From assembly GCA_024638905.1 (NCBI GenBank), contig JAHEJH010000104.1, positions 1-12,585 of the forward strand: a stretch of DNA of 12,585 nucleotides. Direction: 5' to 3'. Source of the stretch: Luminiphilus sp. GTDB lineage: Bacteria > Pseudomonadota > Gammaproteobacteria > Pseudomonadales > Halieaceae. This document shows, piece after piece, positions 6,481 through 12,585 of the stretch; position 1 is the stretch's first letter; each line of letters begins with the position of its first letter. A program made the translations under genes and the position numbers. The notes beneath the pieces were generated by a model that was given only the letters and a program-made list of their open reading frames with translations, ran no database searches and was not told where the DNA came from.

Positions 6481-7338
6481 ATGATTGTCGTCTCAGACAC
6501 GGCCGCCCTCGAAACACACCTGACCACACTCAGGGACCACGCCCGCAGGGTCGCATTTGTGCCGACCATGGGAAACCTGCATGACGGCCACCTGGCGCTA
6601 GTAAATCAGGCACGCGCGGCAGCTGATGCGGTGGTGGTGTCGATTTTCGTGAACCCTATGCAGTTCGCCGAAAATGAAGATCTGGATACCTATCCTCGGA
6701 CGCTCGATGACGACCTAAACGCGCTGCGGGAGGCAGGGGTGGATCTCGTTCTGACGCCCAGCGCAGACGACATCTATCCGGACGGCAGCGCTGCGCATAC
6801 GGCAATTCATGTGCCCGGATTGGGCGACGCTTTGTGCGGTAAGGATCGACCGAGACACTTCGATGGCGTCTGCACCGTGGTTTACAAGCTATTCCAGCTG
6901 GTAGGCCCCGACATTGCCGTGTTCGGCGAGAAAGACCTTCAGCAATTACTGATCATCAAGAAAATGGTTGGCGACCTCGGCCTGCCCATCGACATACAGT
7001 CCGGGCCCACTCAACGTGCGGAAGATGGCCTCGCACTGAGCTCCCGCAATCAGTACCTGTCCGCATCAGAACGTGCCGTGGCGCCCTTGCTGCGGCAAAC
7101 CTTGCAAAGCTGTGGCGCGGCCCTGACGGCAACGCCAGACGGTCCGCCGACGTCGATTATCGACCCTGCCAGGGAGGCACTGGAGCGCGCCGGATTTACG
7201 GTCGATTACCTCGAGCTCAGGGAGCTTGCGACGCTACAACTCGTCGATCGTATGGATCAAGATTGCGCACTCTTCGTCGCTGCGCGGCTGGGCGAAACGC
7301 GCTTGATTGACAACATCCAACTCGCCGCGAGCGGCTAG
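6481..7338 (+). CDS. panC: Pantothenate synthetase (pantoate-beta-alanine ligase)
   Basis: PanC joins pantoate and beta-alanine, using ATP, to make pantothenate for CoA. The 285-residue product matches E. coli (283). Motifs in order: PTMGNLHDGH (28-37, HIGH-type nucleotide site with H34 and H37), SIFVNPMQF (54-62), the pantoate and ATP site RHFDGVCTVVYKLF (125-138), FGEKDLQQL (148-156), and the KMSKS-like LALSSRNQYLS (184-194). The C-terminal third is the smaller beta-alanine-side domain. The ATG has only a weak Shine-Dalgarno (CGGA), and translation may rely on panB just upstream. No panD (aspartate decarboxylase) lies next to it, so beta-alanine must come from an enzyme encoded elsewhere. 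The TAG stop is interlocked with that of the convergent symporter gene. Confidence 0.98.
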   Translation: MIVVSDTAALETHLTTLRDHARRVAFVPTMGNLHDGHLALVNQARAAADAVVVSIFVNPMQFAENEDLDTYPRTLDDDLNALREAGVDLVLTPSADDIYPDGSAAHTAIHVPGLGDALCGKDRPRHFDGVCTVVYKLFQLVGPDIAVFGEKDLQQLLIIKKMVGDLGLPIDIQSGPTQRAEDGLALSSRNQYLSASERAVAPLLRQTLQSCGAALTATPDGPPTSIIDPAREALERAGFTVDYLELRELATLQLVDRMDQDCALFVAARLGETRLIDNIQLAASG

Positions 7339-9053
7339 CTCGAAGACACTGGCACTCTAATCTCTTCAACCAGCTGTTGCACCGACGCCGGGGGCGGCGC
7401 GGTCAGGCGACTCACGGTCAGCGCGACACTGAAGTTCACGATGGCACCCACCACACCAAAGGCATTTGGCTCGATACCCAGGAACCAATTGGGCGGCAGG
7501 TCACCAAGGAAACTGGTGCCAGGGATGAACATGATCCCTTTGTGTTGAAAAACATACGCCAGCGTCACCCCGATCCCCGCCAGCATGCCCAGCACAGCAC
7601 CCTCTCGAGTCACCCGCTTTGAGAAAATGCCCAGCAGCAAGGCTGGGAACAGGGACGACGCCGCCAATCCAAAAGCCAGCGCTACCGTGCCGGCTGCAAA
7701 GCCCGGCGGGTTCAAACCCAAATAACCTGCCCCCAGTACCGCCCCCGCCATCGCCAGACGCGAAGCCATGAGTTCCTGTCGCTCGGAAATATCAGGCATC
7801 AAAGTCCGTTTGAGCAGGTCGTGGGAAATCGCCGACGAGATCGCCAGCAGCAGGCCTGCGGCGGTGGATAGCGCCGCCGCCAAGCCACCCGCTGCGACCA
7901 GCGCGATGACCCAATTGGGCAGTTTGGCGATTTCGGGATTGGCCAATACCAGAATGTCGTTATCCAGCGTGACCAATTCGTTGGTATCGGGATCAGCAGA
8001 GTACTGAATCAGGCCGTCGCCGTTTTTATCCTCGATACCCAAGAGACCCGTTTGCTCCCAGTTTTTGAACCACGCCGGCCGCTCCTCAACCGCAAGATGC
8101 TGGCCGGGCTGCGGCTCCAATGTCTGCAGTATGTTAAGCCGCGCCATGGCAGCGACAGCGGGTGCCGTAGTGTAAAGAACCGCGATGAACACCAGTGCCC
8201 AACCGGCCGAAGTGCGGGCGGCGCGCACAGTCGGCACCGTGAAAAAGCGAATAATGACGTGGGGCAATCCTGCGGTGCCGATCATCAACGAAGCGGTGAA
8301 GGCGGCCATATTGAGGGTGCTACCGCGAACCGACGTGGTGTATTCCTGAAAGCCCAGATCCAGCAGGGTGCGATCGAGTTTCTCCAGCAGATATGTGCCA
8401 TCGGCAAGGGTAGAACCCAGCCCGATTTGTGGCACCGGCTGACCAGTTAGCTGCAGGCTGATAAAAATCGCCGGCACGGTGTAGGCGAAAATCAACACAC
8501 AGAACTGGGCGATCTGGGTGTAGGTAATCCCTTTCATCCCGCCAAGCACAGCATAGAAAAAGACGATGACCATCCCCGAGAACAGGCCGGTCTCATAGTC
8601 AGTCTCGAGAAAACGCGAGAAGGCCACACCGATACCTTTCATCTGACCGATCACATACGTCACCGAGCAAATGATCAGGCAAATCACCGCCACTATCCGG
8701 GCAGTATTGGAGTAGTAGCGATCGCCAATGAACTCAGGGACGGTGAACTTGCCGTATTTCCTTAGGTATGGGGCGATCAGCATGGCCAGAATCACATAGC
8801 CGCCGGTCCAGCCCATCAGAAATACCGAGCCACCGTAGCCGTTGTACGAGAGGCCAATGAGGCCCGCCATGGAAATGAACGATGCTGCCGACATCCAGTC
8901 AGCAGCCGTCGCCATGCCGTTTGCCACGGGATGGATGCCCTTCCCGGCGACGTAAAACTCCTGAGTCGACCCGGCACGTGAGCGGATGGCGATAAACACA
9001 TAGAGCGCAAAGGATGCGCCCACCACCAGGTAAGTCGTCTCAGTCAGGCTCAT
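7335..9053 (-). CDS. Sodium:solute symporter, SSS family, VC_2705 type (probable short-chain carboxylate uptake)
   Basis: This 572-residue inner-membrane protein belongs to the sodium:solute symporter (SSS) family, the group that pairs with a DUF4212 small subunit. About 13 hydrophobic segments are spread through it. Typical stretches are YVAGKGIHPVANGMATAADWM (34-54), the signature GGMKGITYTQIAQF (171-184), and LVAAGGLAAALSTAAGLLLAIS (385-406). A hydrophilic insert at about 310-378 holds an EF-hand-like loop, DKNGDGLI (342-349). The gene overlaps the small-subunit gene by ATGA, so both are translated as a pair. The substrate is not shown by sequence; divergent acs makes acetate or a related acid likely. 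ActP is a related acetate permease, but its partner is the unrelated YjcH/DUF485. The stop shares CTAG with panC, leaving no intergenic terminator. Confidence 0.93.
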   Translation of the reverse strand: MSLTETTYLVVGASFALYVFIAIRSRAGSTQEFYVAGKGIHPVANGMATAADWMSAASFISMAGLIGLSYNGYGGSVFLMGWTGGYVILAMLIAPYLRKYGKFTVPEFIGDRYYSNTARIVAVICLIICSVTYVIGQMKGIGVAFSRFLETDYETGLFSGMVIVFFYAVLGGMKGITYTQIAQFCVLIFAYTVPAIFISLQLTGQPVPQIGLGSTLADGTYLLEKLDRTLLDLGFQEYTTSVRGSTLNMAAFTASLMIGTAGLPHVIIRFFTVPTVRAARTSAGWALVFIAVLYTTAPAVAAMARLNILQTLEPQPGQHLAVEERPAWFKNWEQTGLLGIEDKNGDGLIQYSADPDTNELVTLDNDILVLANPEIAKLPNWVIALVAAGGLAAALSTAAGLLLAISSAISHDLLKRTLMPDISERQELMASRLAMAGAVLGAGYLGLNPPGFAAGTVALAFGLAASSLFPALLLGIFSKRVTREGAVLGMLAGIGVTLAYVFQHKGIMFIPGTSFLGDLPPNWFLGIEPNAFGVVGAIVNFSVALTVSRLTAPPPASVQQLVEEIRVPVSSS

Positions 9054-9325
9054 GCCTCGGGCTCCTCGAACCCGAGACGCTTTTCAAGACGCGCCATCAC
9101 GCGCGCGTAGACGAAGATCAATACGATAAAGGTATAGATGGCGCCCTGCTGCGCAAACCAGAAGCCCAGTTTGTAGCCGCCGACTTGAATCTGGTTGAGG
9201 GGCTCAACCCACAGCACGCCGCAGCCCAGACTGACGATGAACCAAATCGTGCCCAATATCAGCATCCAGCGCCGATTTTCACGCCAATAAACTTGGCGAG
9301 CGGTAACGTCGTTCGTATCCATCAT
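9050..9325 (-). CDS. DUF4212 small membrane subunit of the symporter
   Basis: The 91-residue product has two hydrophobic helices (about residues 20-40 and 52-74) with a basic, aromatic-rich N-terminus (YWRENRRWM, 13-21) and a charged C-terminus. This is the DUF4212 pattern, found next to VC_2705-type symporters and thought to be an accessory subunit. There are two ATGs in a row (9325 and 9322). GGAG lies 5 bases before the first and 8 before the second, so the second may be used; the difference is one residue. The stop overlaps the symporter start by ATGA, which indicates tight coupling. The gene is first in a minus-strand operon, divergent from acs with a 237-base shared upstream region. Confidence 0.9.
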   Translation of the reverse strand: MMDTNDVTARQVYWRENRRWMLILGTIWFIVSLGCGVLWVEPLNQIQVGGYKLGFWFAQQGAIYTFIVLIFVYARVMARLEKRLGFEEPEA

Positions 9326-9562
9326 GCAGTCTCCGAGCAGAGGTGTTCAGATCACACGCATCATCATCTTCTGCTCCGCATTGAGTCAACATCGGCGCCG
9401 AGAATACAACCGGCGACTCGCGACGGGCGGTCCCCGCCGGCAAGCCTGTGGTTTGAACAGATGGTTGTCGAACCCATCGCGCGCTTGTTGTCAAAAACGG
9501 CAGCACTTACCATCCGAGTCTCGCGACGCCCGCGATCGACCCTATAAACCGGAAACCAAGCA
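9326..9562. promoter_or_regulatory. Shared divergent upstream region of the transporter operon and acs
   Basis: This 237-base gap must hold the promoters of both the DUF4212-symporter operon (leftward) and acs (rightward). I see no strong sigma-70 or sigma-54 promoter. A TATAAA at 9543-9548 lacks a good -35. On the rightward strand TTGTTG and TACCAT occur with 17-base spacing near 9488-9516 and are weak. A small GGCGG/CCGCC hairpin lies near 9425-9440. GGAA 8 bases before the acs ATG is its ribosome site. Confidence 0.5.
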
Positions 9563-11494
9563 ATGACCGACACTGCTGTCTATCCCATTCCCGATGCATT
9601 TAGCGAGGCGCATGTGACGCCTGAACGATACCAAACGCTGTATCGCCAATCTCTGGATGACCCCGAGACATTTTGGTCCGAGCAAGCGCAACTTCTCGAC
9701 TGGCATTCACCCTGGACCGCGATCTTGGATACCGATATCGCCAGAGGTGCTGCCCGCTGGTTTGTCGACGCCAAGCTGAACGTCTCCGTGAACTGCATTG
9801 ACCGGCACTTGCCGGAGCGTGCAAATGACACTGCGATTATCTGGGAGGGGGATAACCCCGATGACACCCAGTGGTTTACCTACCAAGAGCTCAAGATTCA
9901 GGTTTGTCGCTTCGCGAACGCTCTGAGAGCGCAGGGAGTCGGTAAGGGTGACCGTGTGTGTATCTACATGCCCATGATTCCCGAAGCCGCGTTCGCCATG
10001 CTCGCCTGCGCGCGTATCGGCGCCATCCACTCGGTTGTCTTCGGTGGCTTCTCCCCTGAGGCGCTCAAAGATCGCATTAACGATGCCGCGTGCCGCATGG
10101 TGATCACCGCCGATGAGGGGGTTCGTGGTGGCAAAACCGTGCCACTCAAACACAACGTGGACGCGGCGCTGTCGCAGGTCGACTGCGTTGATAGCGTCAT
10201 CGTGGTGAGACGCACCGGATGCGAGACCGACTGGATCGAGGGTCGGGACGTCTGGTACCACGAAGCCACCGCCGCGGTCAGTGACGACTGTGAGCCCGAG
10301 TGGATGGACAGCGAAGACCCGCTGTTTATCCTCTATACCTCTGGCTCCACGGGCAAACCCAAAGGCGTCCTGCACACCACGGGCGGCTACCTGCTGCAGG
10401 CCGCCATGTCGATGAAGTATGTGTTCGACTATCGGCAGGGTGAAACCTATTGGTGCACCGCTGACGTCGGCTGGGTCACTGGCCACTCCTATATCGTCTA
10501 TGGCCCACTCGCCATCGGTGCGCGAACACTGATGTTTGAGGGCGTCCCCACTTATCCCGCGGGCGACCGCTTCTGGCAGGTGATTGCCAAACACGAAGTG
10601 AATCTGTTCTTCACCGCGCCCACTGCGATCCGTGCTTTGCATGGTCTGGGCGACGAACTGGTCACGCGGCATGATCGCAGCTCTCTGCGCATTATTGGCT
10701 CTGTCGGTGAACCCATTAACCCTGAGGCTTGGGAGTGGTACCACCGTGTCGTTGGCGACGGCCGCTGCCCTATTGTCGATACCTGGTGGCAAACAGAGAC
10801 CGGCGGAGTGATGATCACGCCGTTACCCGGTGCGCACGCGCTCAAGCCCGGCTTTGCCAGCTTTCCCTTTTTCGGGGTGGAGCCCGCCCTGCTGGATGAG
10901 CAGGGCGGTGAGATTCAAGGTCCCGGATCCGGGTATCTGGTGATCAAGCGATCCTGGCCCGCCCAAATTCGCACCGTCTATGGCGATCACCAGCGCATGA
11001 TCGATACCTACTTTACGACCTATCCCGGCTATTACTTTACCGGTGACGGCGCGCTGCGAGACGAGGACGGCTACCTGCGCATTACGGGTCGCGTGGATGA
11101 CGTAATCAATGTATCGGGCCATCGCATGGGGACTGCCGAGGTAGAAAGCGCACTGGTGCTCCACGAGGACATCGCCGAAGCCGCGGTGGTGGGCTTCCCC
11201 CACGACATCAAAGGCCAGGGCATCTACGCCTATGTCACGCCCATGACCGGCATTGAGGACAGCGAGTCACTGCGTGAGGAATTGGTGGCGCTGTGTGTTC
11301 GCGAGATCGGACCCATCGCCAAGCCGGACCGAATTCAATGGGCGCCGGGGCTGCCTAAGACGCGATCTGGCAAGATCATGCGGCGAATTCTACGTAAAAT
11401 CGCCGAAAATGAGCTAAATAGCCTCGGCGATACGTCAACTCTCGCGGACCCCGCGGTGGTCGATGATTTGGTCGCGGGACGACTATCAGACTAG
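9563..11494 (+). CDS. acs: Acetyl-CoA synthetase (AMP-forming)
   Basis: Acs activates acetate to acetyl-CoA through acetyl-AMP, letting the cell use low acetate. The 643-residue product is close to E. coli Acs (652). It has the N-terminal Acs domain (WFVDAKLNVSVNCIDRHL, 66-83), the P-loop YTSGSTGKPKG (258-268), the acetate-pocket Trp in DTWWQTETGG (406-415), the hinge region ITGRVDDVINVSGHRMGTAEVE (507-528), and the C-terminal PKTRSGKIMRR (598-608). K604 in this last motif is the lysine that is reversibly acetylated to switch the enzyme off in relatives. The pocket Trp indicates acetate rather than longer acids. The gene is divergent from the DUF4212-symporter operon, which suggests a joint uptake and activation module. 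In Pseudomonas an acs gene also lies shortly after the pan genes. Confidence 0.98.
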   Translation: MTDTAVYPIPDAFSEAHVTPERYQTLYRQSLDDPETFWSEQAQLLDWHSPWTAILDTDIARGAARWFVDAKLNVSVNCIDRHLPERANDTAIIWEGDNPDDTQWFTYQELKIQVCRFANALRAQGVGKGDRVCIYMPMIPEAAFAMLACARIGAIHSVVFGGFSPEALKDRINDAACRMVITADEGVRGGKTVPLKHNVDAALSQVDCVDSVIVVRRTGCETDWIEGRDVWYHEATAAVSDDCEPEWMDSEDPLFILYTSGSTGKPKGVLHTTGGYLLQAAMSMKYVFDYRQGETYWCTADVGWVTGHSYIVYGPLAIGARTLMFEGVPTYPAGDRFWQVIAKHEVNLFFTAPTAIRALHGLGDELVTRHDRSSLRIIGSVGEPINPEAWEWYHRVVGDGRCPIVDTWWQTETGGVMITPLPGAHALKPGFASFPFFGVEPALLDEQGGEIQGPGSGYLVIKRSWPAQIRTVYGDHQRMIDTYFTTYPGYYFTGDGALRDEDGYLRITGRVDDVINVSGHRMGTAEVESALVLHEDIAEAAVVGFPHDIKGQGIYAYVTPMTGIEDSESLREELVALCVREIGPIAKPDRIQWAPGLPKTRSGKIMRRILRKIAENELNSLGDTSTLADPAVVDDLVAGRLSD

Positions 11495-11664
11495 CTCCTC
11501 GCGCTCCACTCGCAGCCTAACCACACCGCCTCACATGGACCCTGCGGGAACCCCCCGTGAACCGGCTCAAGCGTTATCCCAGAGGGCTCAACAAGCACAA
11601 CCGTTTGGCTGGAACAGCCTCTAATATTTACCATTTTCAGCACTGCATGTTGGCCCACTTGGCC

Positions 11665-11670
11665 TATACT
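11665..11670 (+). promoter_or_regulatory. Possible -10 box for the TonB-dependent receptor gene
   Basis: TATACT differs from the sigma-70 -10 consensus by one base. No good -35 lies 16-18 bases upstream, so an activator would be needed. It would give a leader of about 125 bases. Confidence 0.3.
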
Positions 11671-11720
11671 CCTCGTCGCTCAGTTATCGCTGGCTCCTGA
11701 CCAAATAAAAAATTCAATAT

Positions 11721-11745
11721 TAGGGTTAAGGACATTCTAGGGTTA
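11721..11745 (+). repeat. Direct repeat TAGGGTTA upstream of the receptor gene, possible operator
   Basis: TAGGGTTA occurs at 11721-11728 and 11738-11745, 17 bases apart. The second copy, with the following CCGCCCTTAG, also forms an imperfect inverted repeat. The copies lie 56-80 bases before the receptor start, where a regulator could act on its expression. No known regulator site is recognised. Confidence 0.4.
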
Positions 11746-11800
11746 CCGCCCTTAGTGATGTCTGAGCGTATTTGTTGTTATTGAAGCCACGGAGAAAAAC

Positions 11801-12585
11801 ATGAAATTTACTTACCGCACACTCGCTGTTGCCGTCGCGGCAGCACTCGTGGTGCCGACGCAAGCGACCTTTGCTCAGGACGAAAACCTGACAGAAGAAG
11901 TCGTCGTTATCGGTACCCGTACCGAGGGACGTTCTGCCCTCGACTCACCCGCTCCGGTCGACGTGATCGGCGGTGAGACTATGAGCAATCAGGGTGACAC
12001 CGACATGAGCAACCTGCTCCGAAATGTCGTTCCCTCGTATAACGTGAACGATCAGCCGATCAGCGACGCAGCAACGCTGGTTCGCCCCGCCAACCTGCGC
12101 GGCCTGGCACCGGATCACACTTTGATGCTGGTCAACGGCAAGCGGCGCCACCGCGCCTCGGTCATTACCTGGCTTGGTAACGGCATTTCAAATGGCTCAC
12201 AGGGCCCTGACGCGGCGGCAATCCCTGCGCTGGCGCTGAAGCGAATCGAAGTGCTGCGCGACGGCGCATCTGCCCAGTACGGTTCTGACGCCATCGCGGG
12301 CGTGATGAACTTTGTACTGAACGATGCCCGCGAGGGTGGCTCAGTTGAAGTGCGCTACGGTGAGTACAAAGAAGGTGACGGTGAGCAGGTGACCATCGCA
12401 GGCAACATTGGTTTGCCTCTCGGGGACTCAGGCTTCCTGAACCTGACTGCTGAGTGGGGCGAGTCTGACCCGACCAGTCGCTCGGAACAGCGCGCTGACG
12501 CACAGGGCCTGATCGACGATGGCTACCAAGGTGTACCGGCACCCGCGATGATCTGGGGTCGTCCTATCGTCAATGACGACATGAA
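11801..12585 (+). CDS. TonB-dependent outer-membrane receptor (3' end outside the window)
   Basis: The first 261 residues of a TonB-dependent receptor are visible; these proteins import bulky ligands across the outer membrane using energy from TonB-ExbB-ExbD. A signal peptide of about 25 residues (basic MKFTYR, then a hydrophobic run, cleavage likely after TFA, before QDEN) is followed by the TonB box EEVVVIGTR (32-40). The plug domain runs to about residue 175 and contains LRGLAPDHTLMLVNGKRRH (99-117) and the typical LKRIEVLRDGASAQYGSDAIAGVMNFVL (146-173). The barrel begins after this. GGAG lies 6 bases before the ATG. No stop occurs before the window ends. The ligand cannot be told from this part; nearby genes do not indicate one. 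Such receptors are numerous in marine gammaproteobacteria. Confidence 0.96.
   Translation, partial: MKFTYRTLAVAVAAALVVPTQATFAQDENLTEEVVVIGTRTEGRSALDSPAPVDVIGGETMSNQGDTDMSNLLRNVVPSYNVNDQPISDAATLVRPANLRGLAPDHTLMLVNGKRRHRASVITWLGNGISNGSQGPDAAAIPALALKRIEVLRDGASAQYGSDAIAGVMNFVLNDAREGGSVEVRYGEYKEGDGEQVTIAGNIGLPLGDSGFLNLTAEWGESDPTSRSEQRADAQGLIDDGYQGVPAPAMIWGRPIVNDDM

Larger units (their letters stand above)
11495..11800 (+). other. Gene-free interval between acs and the TonB-dependent receptor
   Basis: No convincing coding sequence is seen. After acs there is a 5-bp hairpin, GGCTG-GAA-CAGCC (11607-11619), followed by an AT-rich stretch. An outer stem AGAGGGCT/AGCCTCT (11581-11588 with 11615-11621) could replace it. 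Either is at best a weak terminator. A possible -10 box TATACT lies at 11665-11670 with no clear -35. From 11701 the DNA becomes AT-rich and carries a TAGGGTTA repeat. GGAG at 11791-11794 is a good ribosome site for the receptor. Confidence 0.6.

Noticed and set aside
9014..9547. 177-codon plus-strand frame opposite the DUF4212 gene and across the divergent gap
   Set aside because: It lies antisense to two clearly real genes, has no recognisable domain and no ribosome site of note.
9543..9548. TATAAA as the acs -10 box
   Set aside because: No -35 at 16-18 bases upstream, and the start would leave almost no leader before the ATG.
9707..10792. 361-codon open frame antisense to acs
   Set aside because: It is a mirror of the codon bias of acs on the other strand; no domain is recognisable and acs is intact.

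Overview
The window looks like a chromosomal segment of a moderately GC-rich gammaproteobacterium. The order dksA - gluQ - NtrC-type regulator - pcnB - folK - deoxynucleoside kinase - panB - panC, followed further on by acs, closely matches the Pseudomonas locus dksA-gluQ-cbrA-cbrB-crcZ-pcnB-folK-panB-panC. A large TonB-dependent receptor and a DUF4212/VC_2705-type sodium:solute symporter suggest a marine heterotroph (for example the Halieaceae/OM60-NOR5 group). The lineage is inferred; no rRNA or marker tree was available.

Layout. 1-515 is the 3' part of dksA, with a Lys/Ala/Pro-rich tandem-repeat tail running off the left edge. 512-1381 is gluQ, which overlaps the dksA stop and starts with TTG. 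1473-2822 is a CbrB-like sigma-54 activator whose receiver domain has lost most of its phosphorylation residues; no cbrA kinase gene lies beside it. 2823-3155 is a non-coding gap with two GTAACAC boxes, a near-consensus sigma-54 promoter, two A-rich AANAANAA tracts and a GNRA-capped hairpin. This is where crcZ sits in Pseudomonas, and I read it as a compact CrcZ-like regulatory RNA gene. 3156-7338 holds pcnB, folK, a deoxynucleoside kinase, panB and panC; the first three are joined by 4-base ATGA overlaps.

On the minus strand, 9325-7335 is a two-gene transporter operon: a DUF4212 small subunit and a 572-residue SSS-family symporter. The symporter's stop shares a palindromic CTAG with the stop of panC. 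Divergent from it, 9563-11494 is acs (acetyl-CoA synthetase), which hints that the transporter imports acetate or a similar short carboxylate. 11495-11800 is a gene-free gap with a weak hairpin, a possible -10 box and a TAGGGTTA direct repeat. 11801-12585 is the 5' part of a TonB-dependent receptor that continues past the right edge.

How the parts may work together: DksA (transcription), GluQ (tRNA modification), PcnB (RNA polyadenylation and decay) and the regulator plus small RNA form a gene-expression cluster. FolK and PanBC make folate and pantothenate precursors. Acs consumes CoA to activate acetate. In Pseudomonas, CbrB and CrcZ control catabolite repression, so a regulator-RNA pair next to carbon-uptake genes is plausible. 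No mobile element, CRISPR array, tRNA or rRNA was seen.
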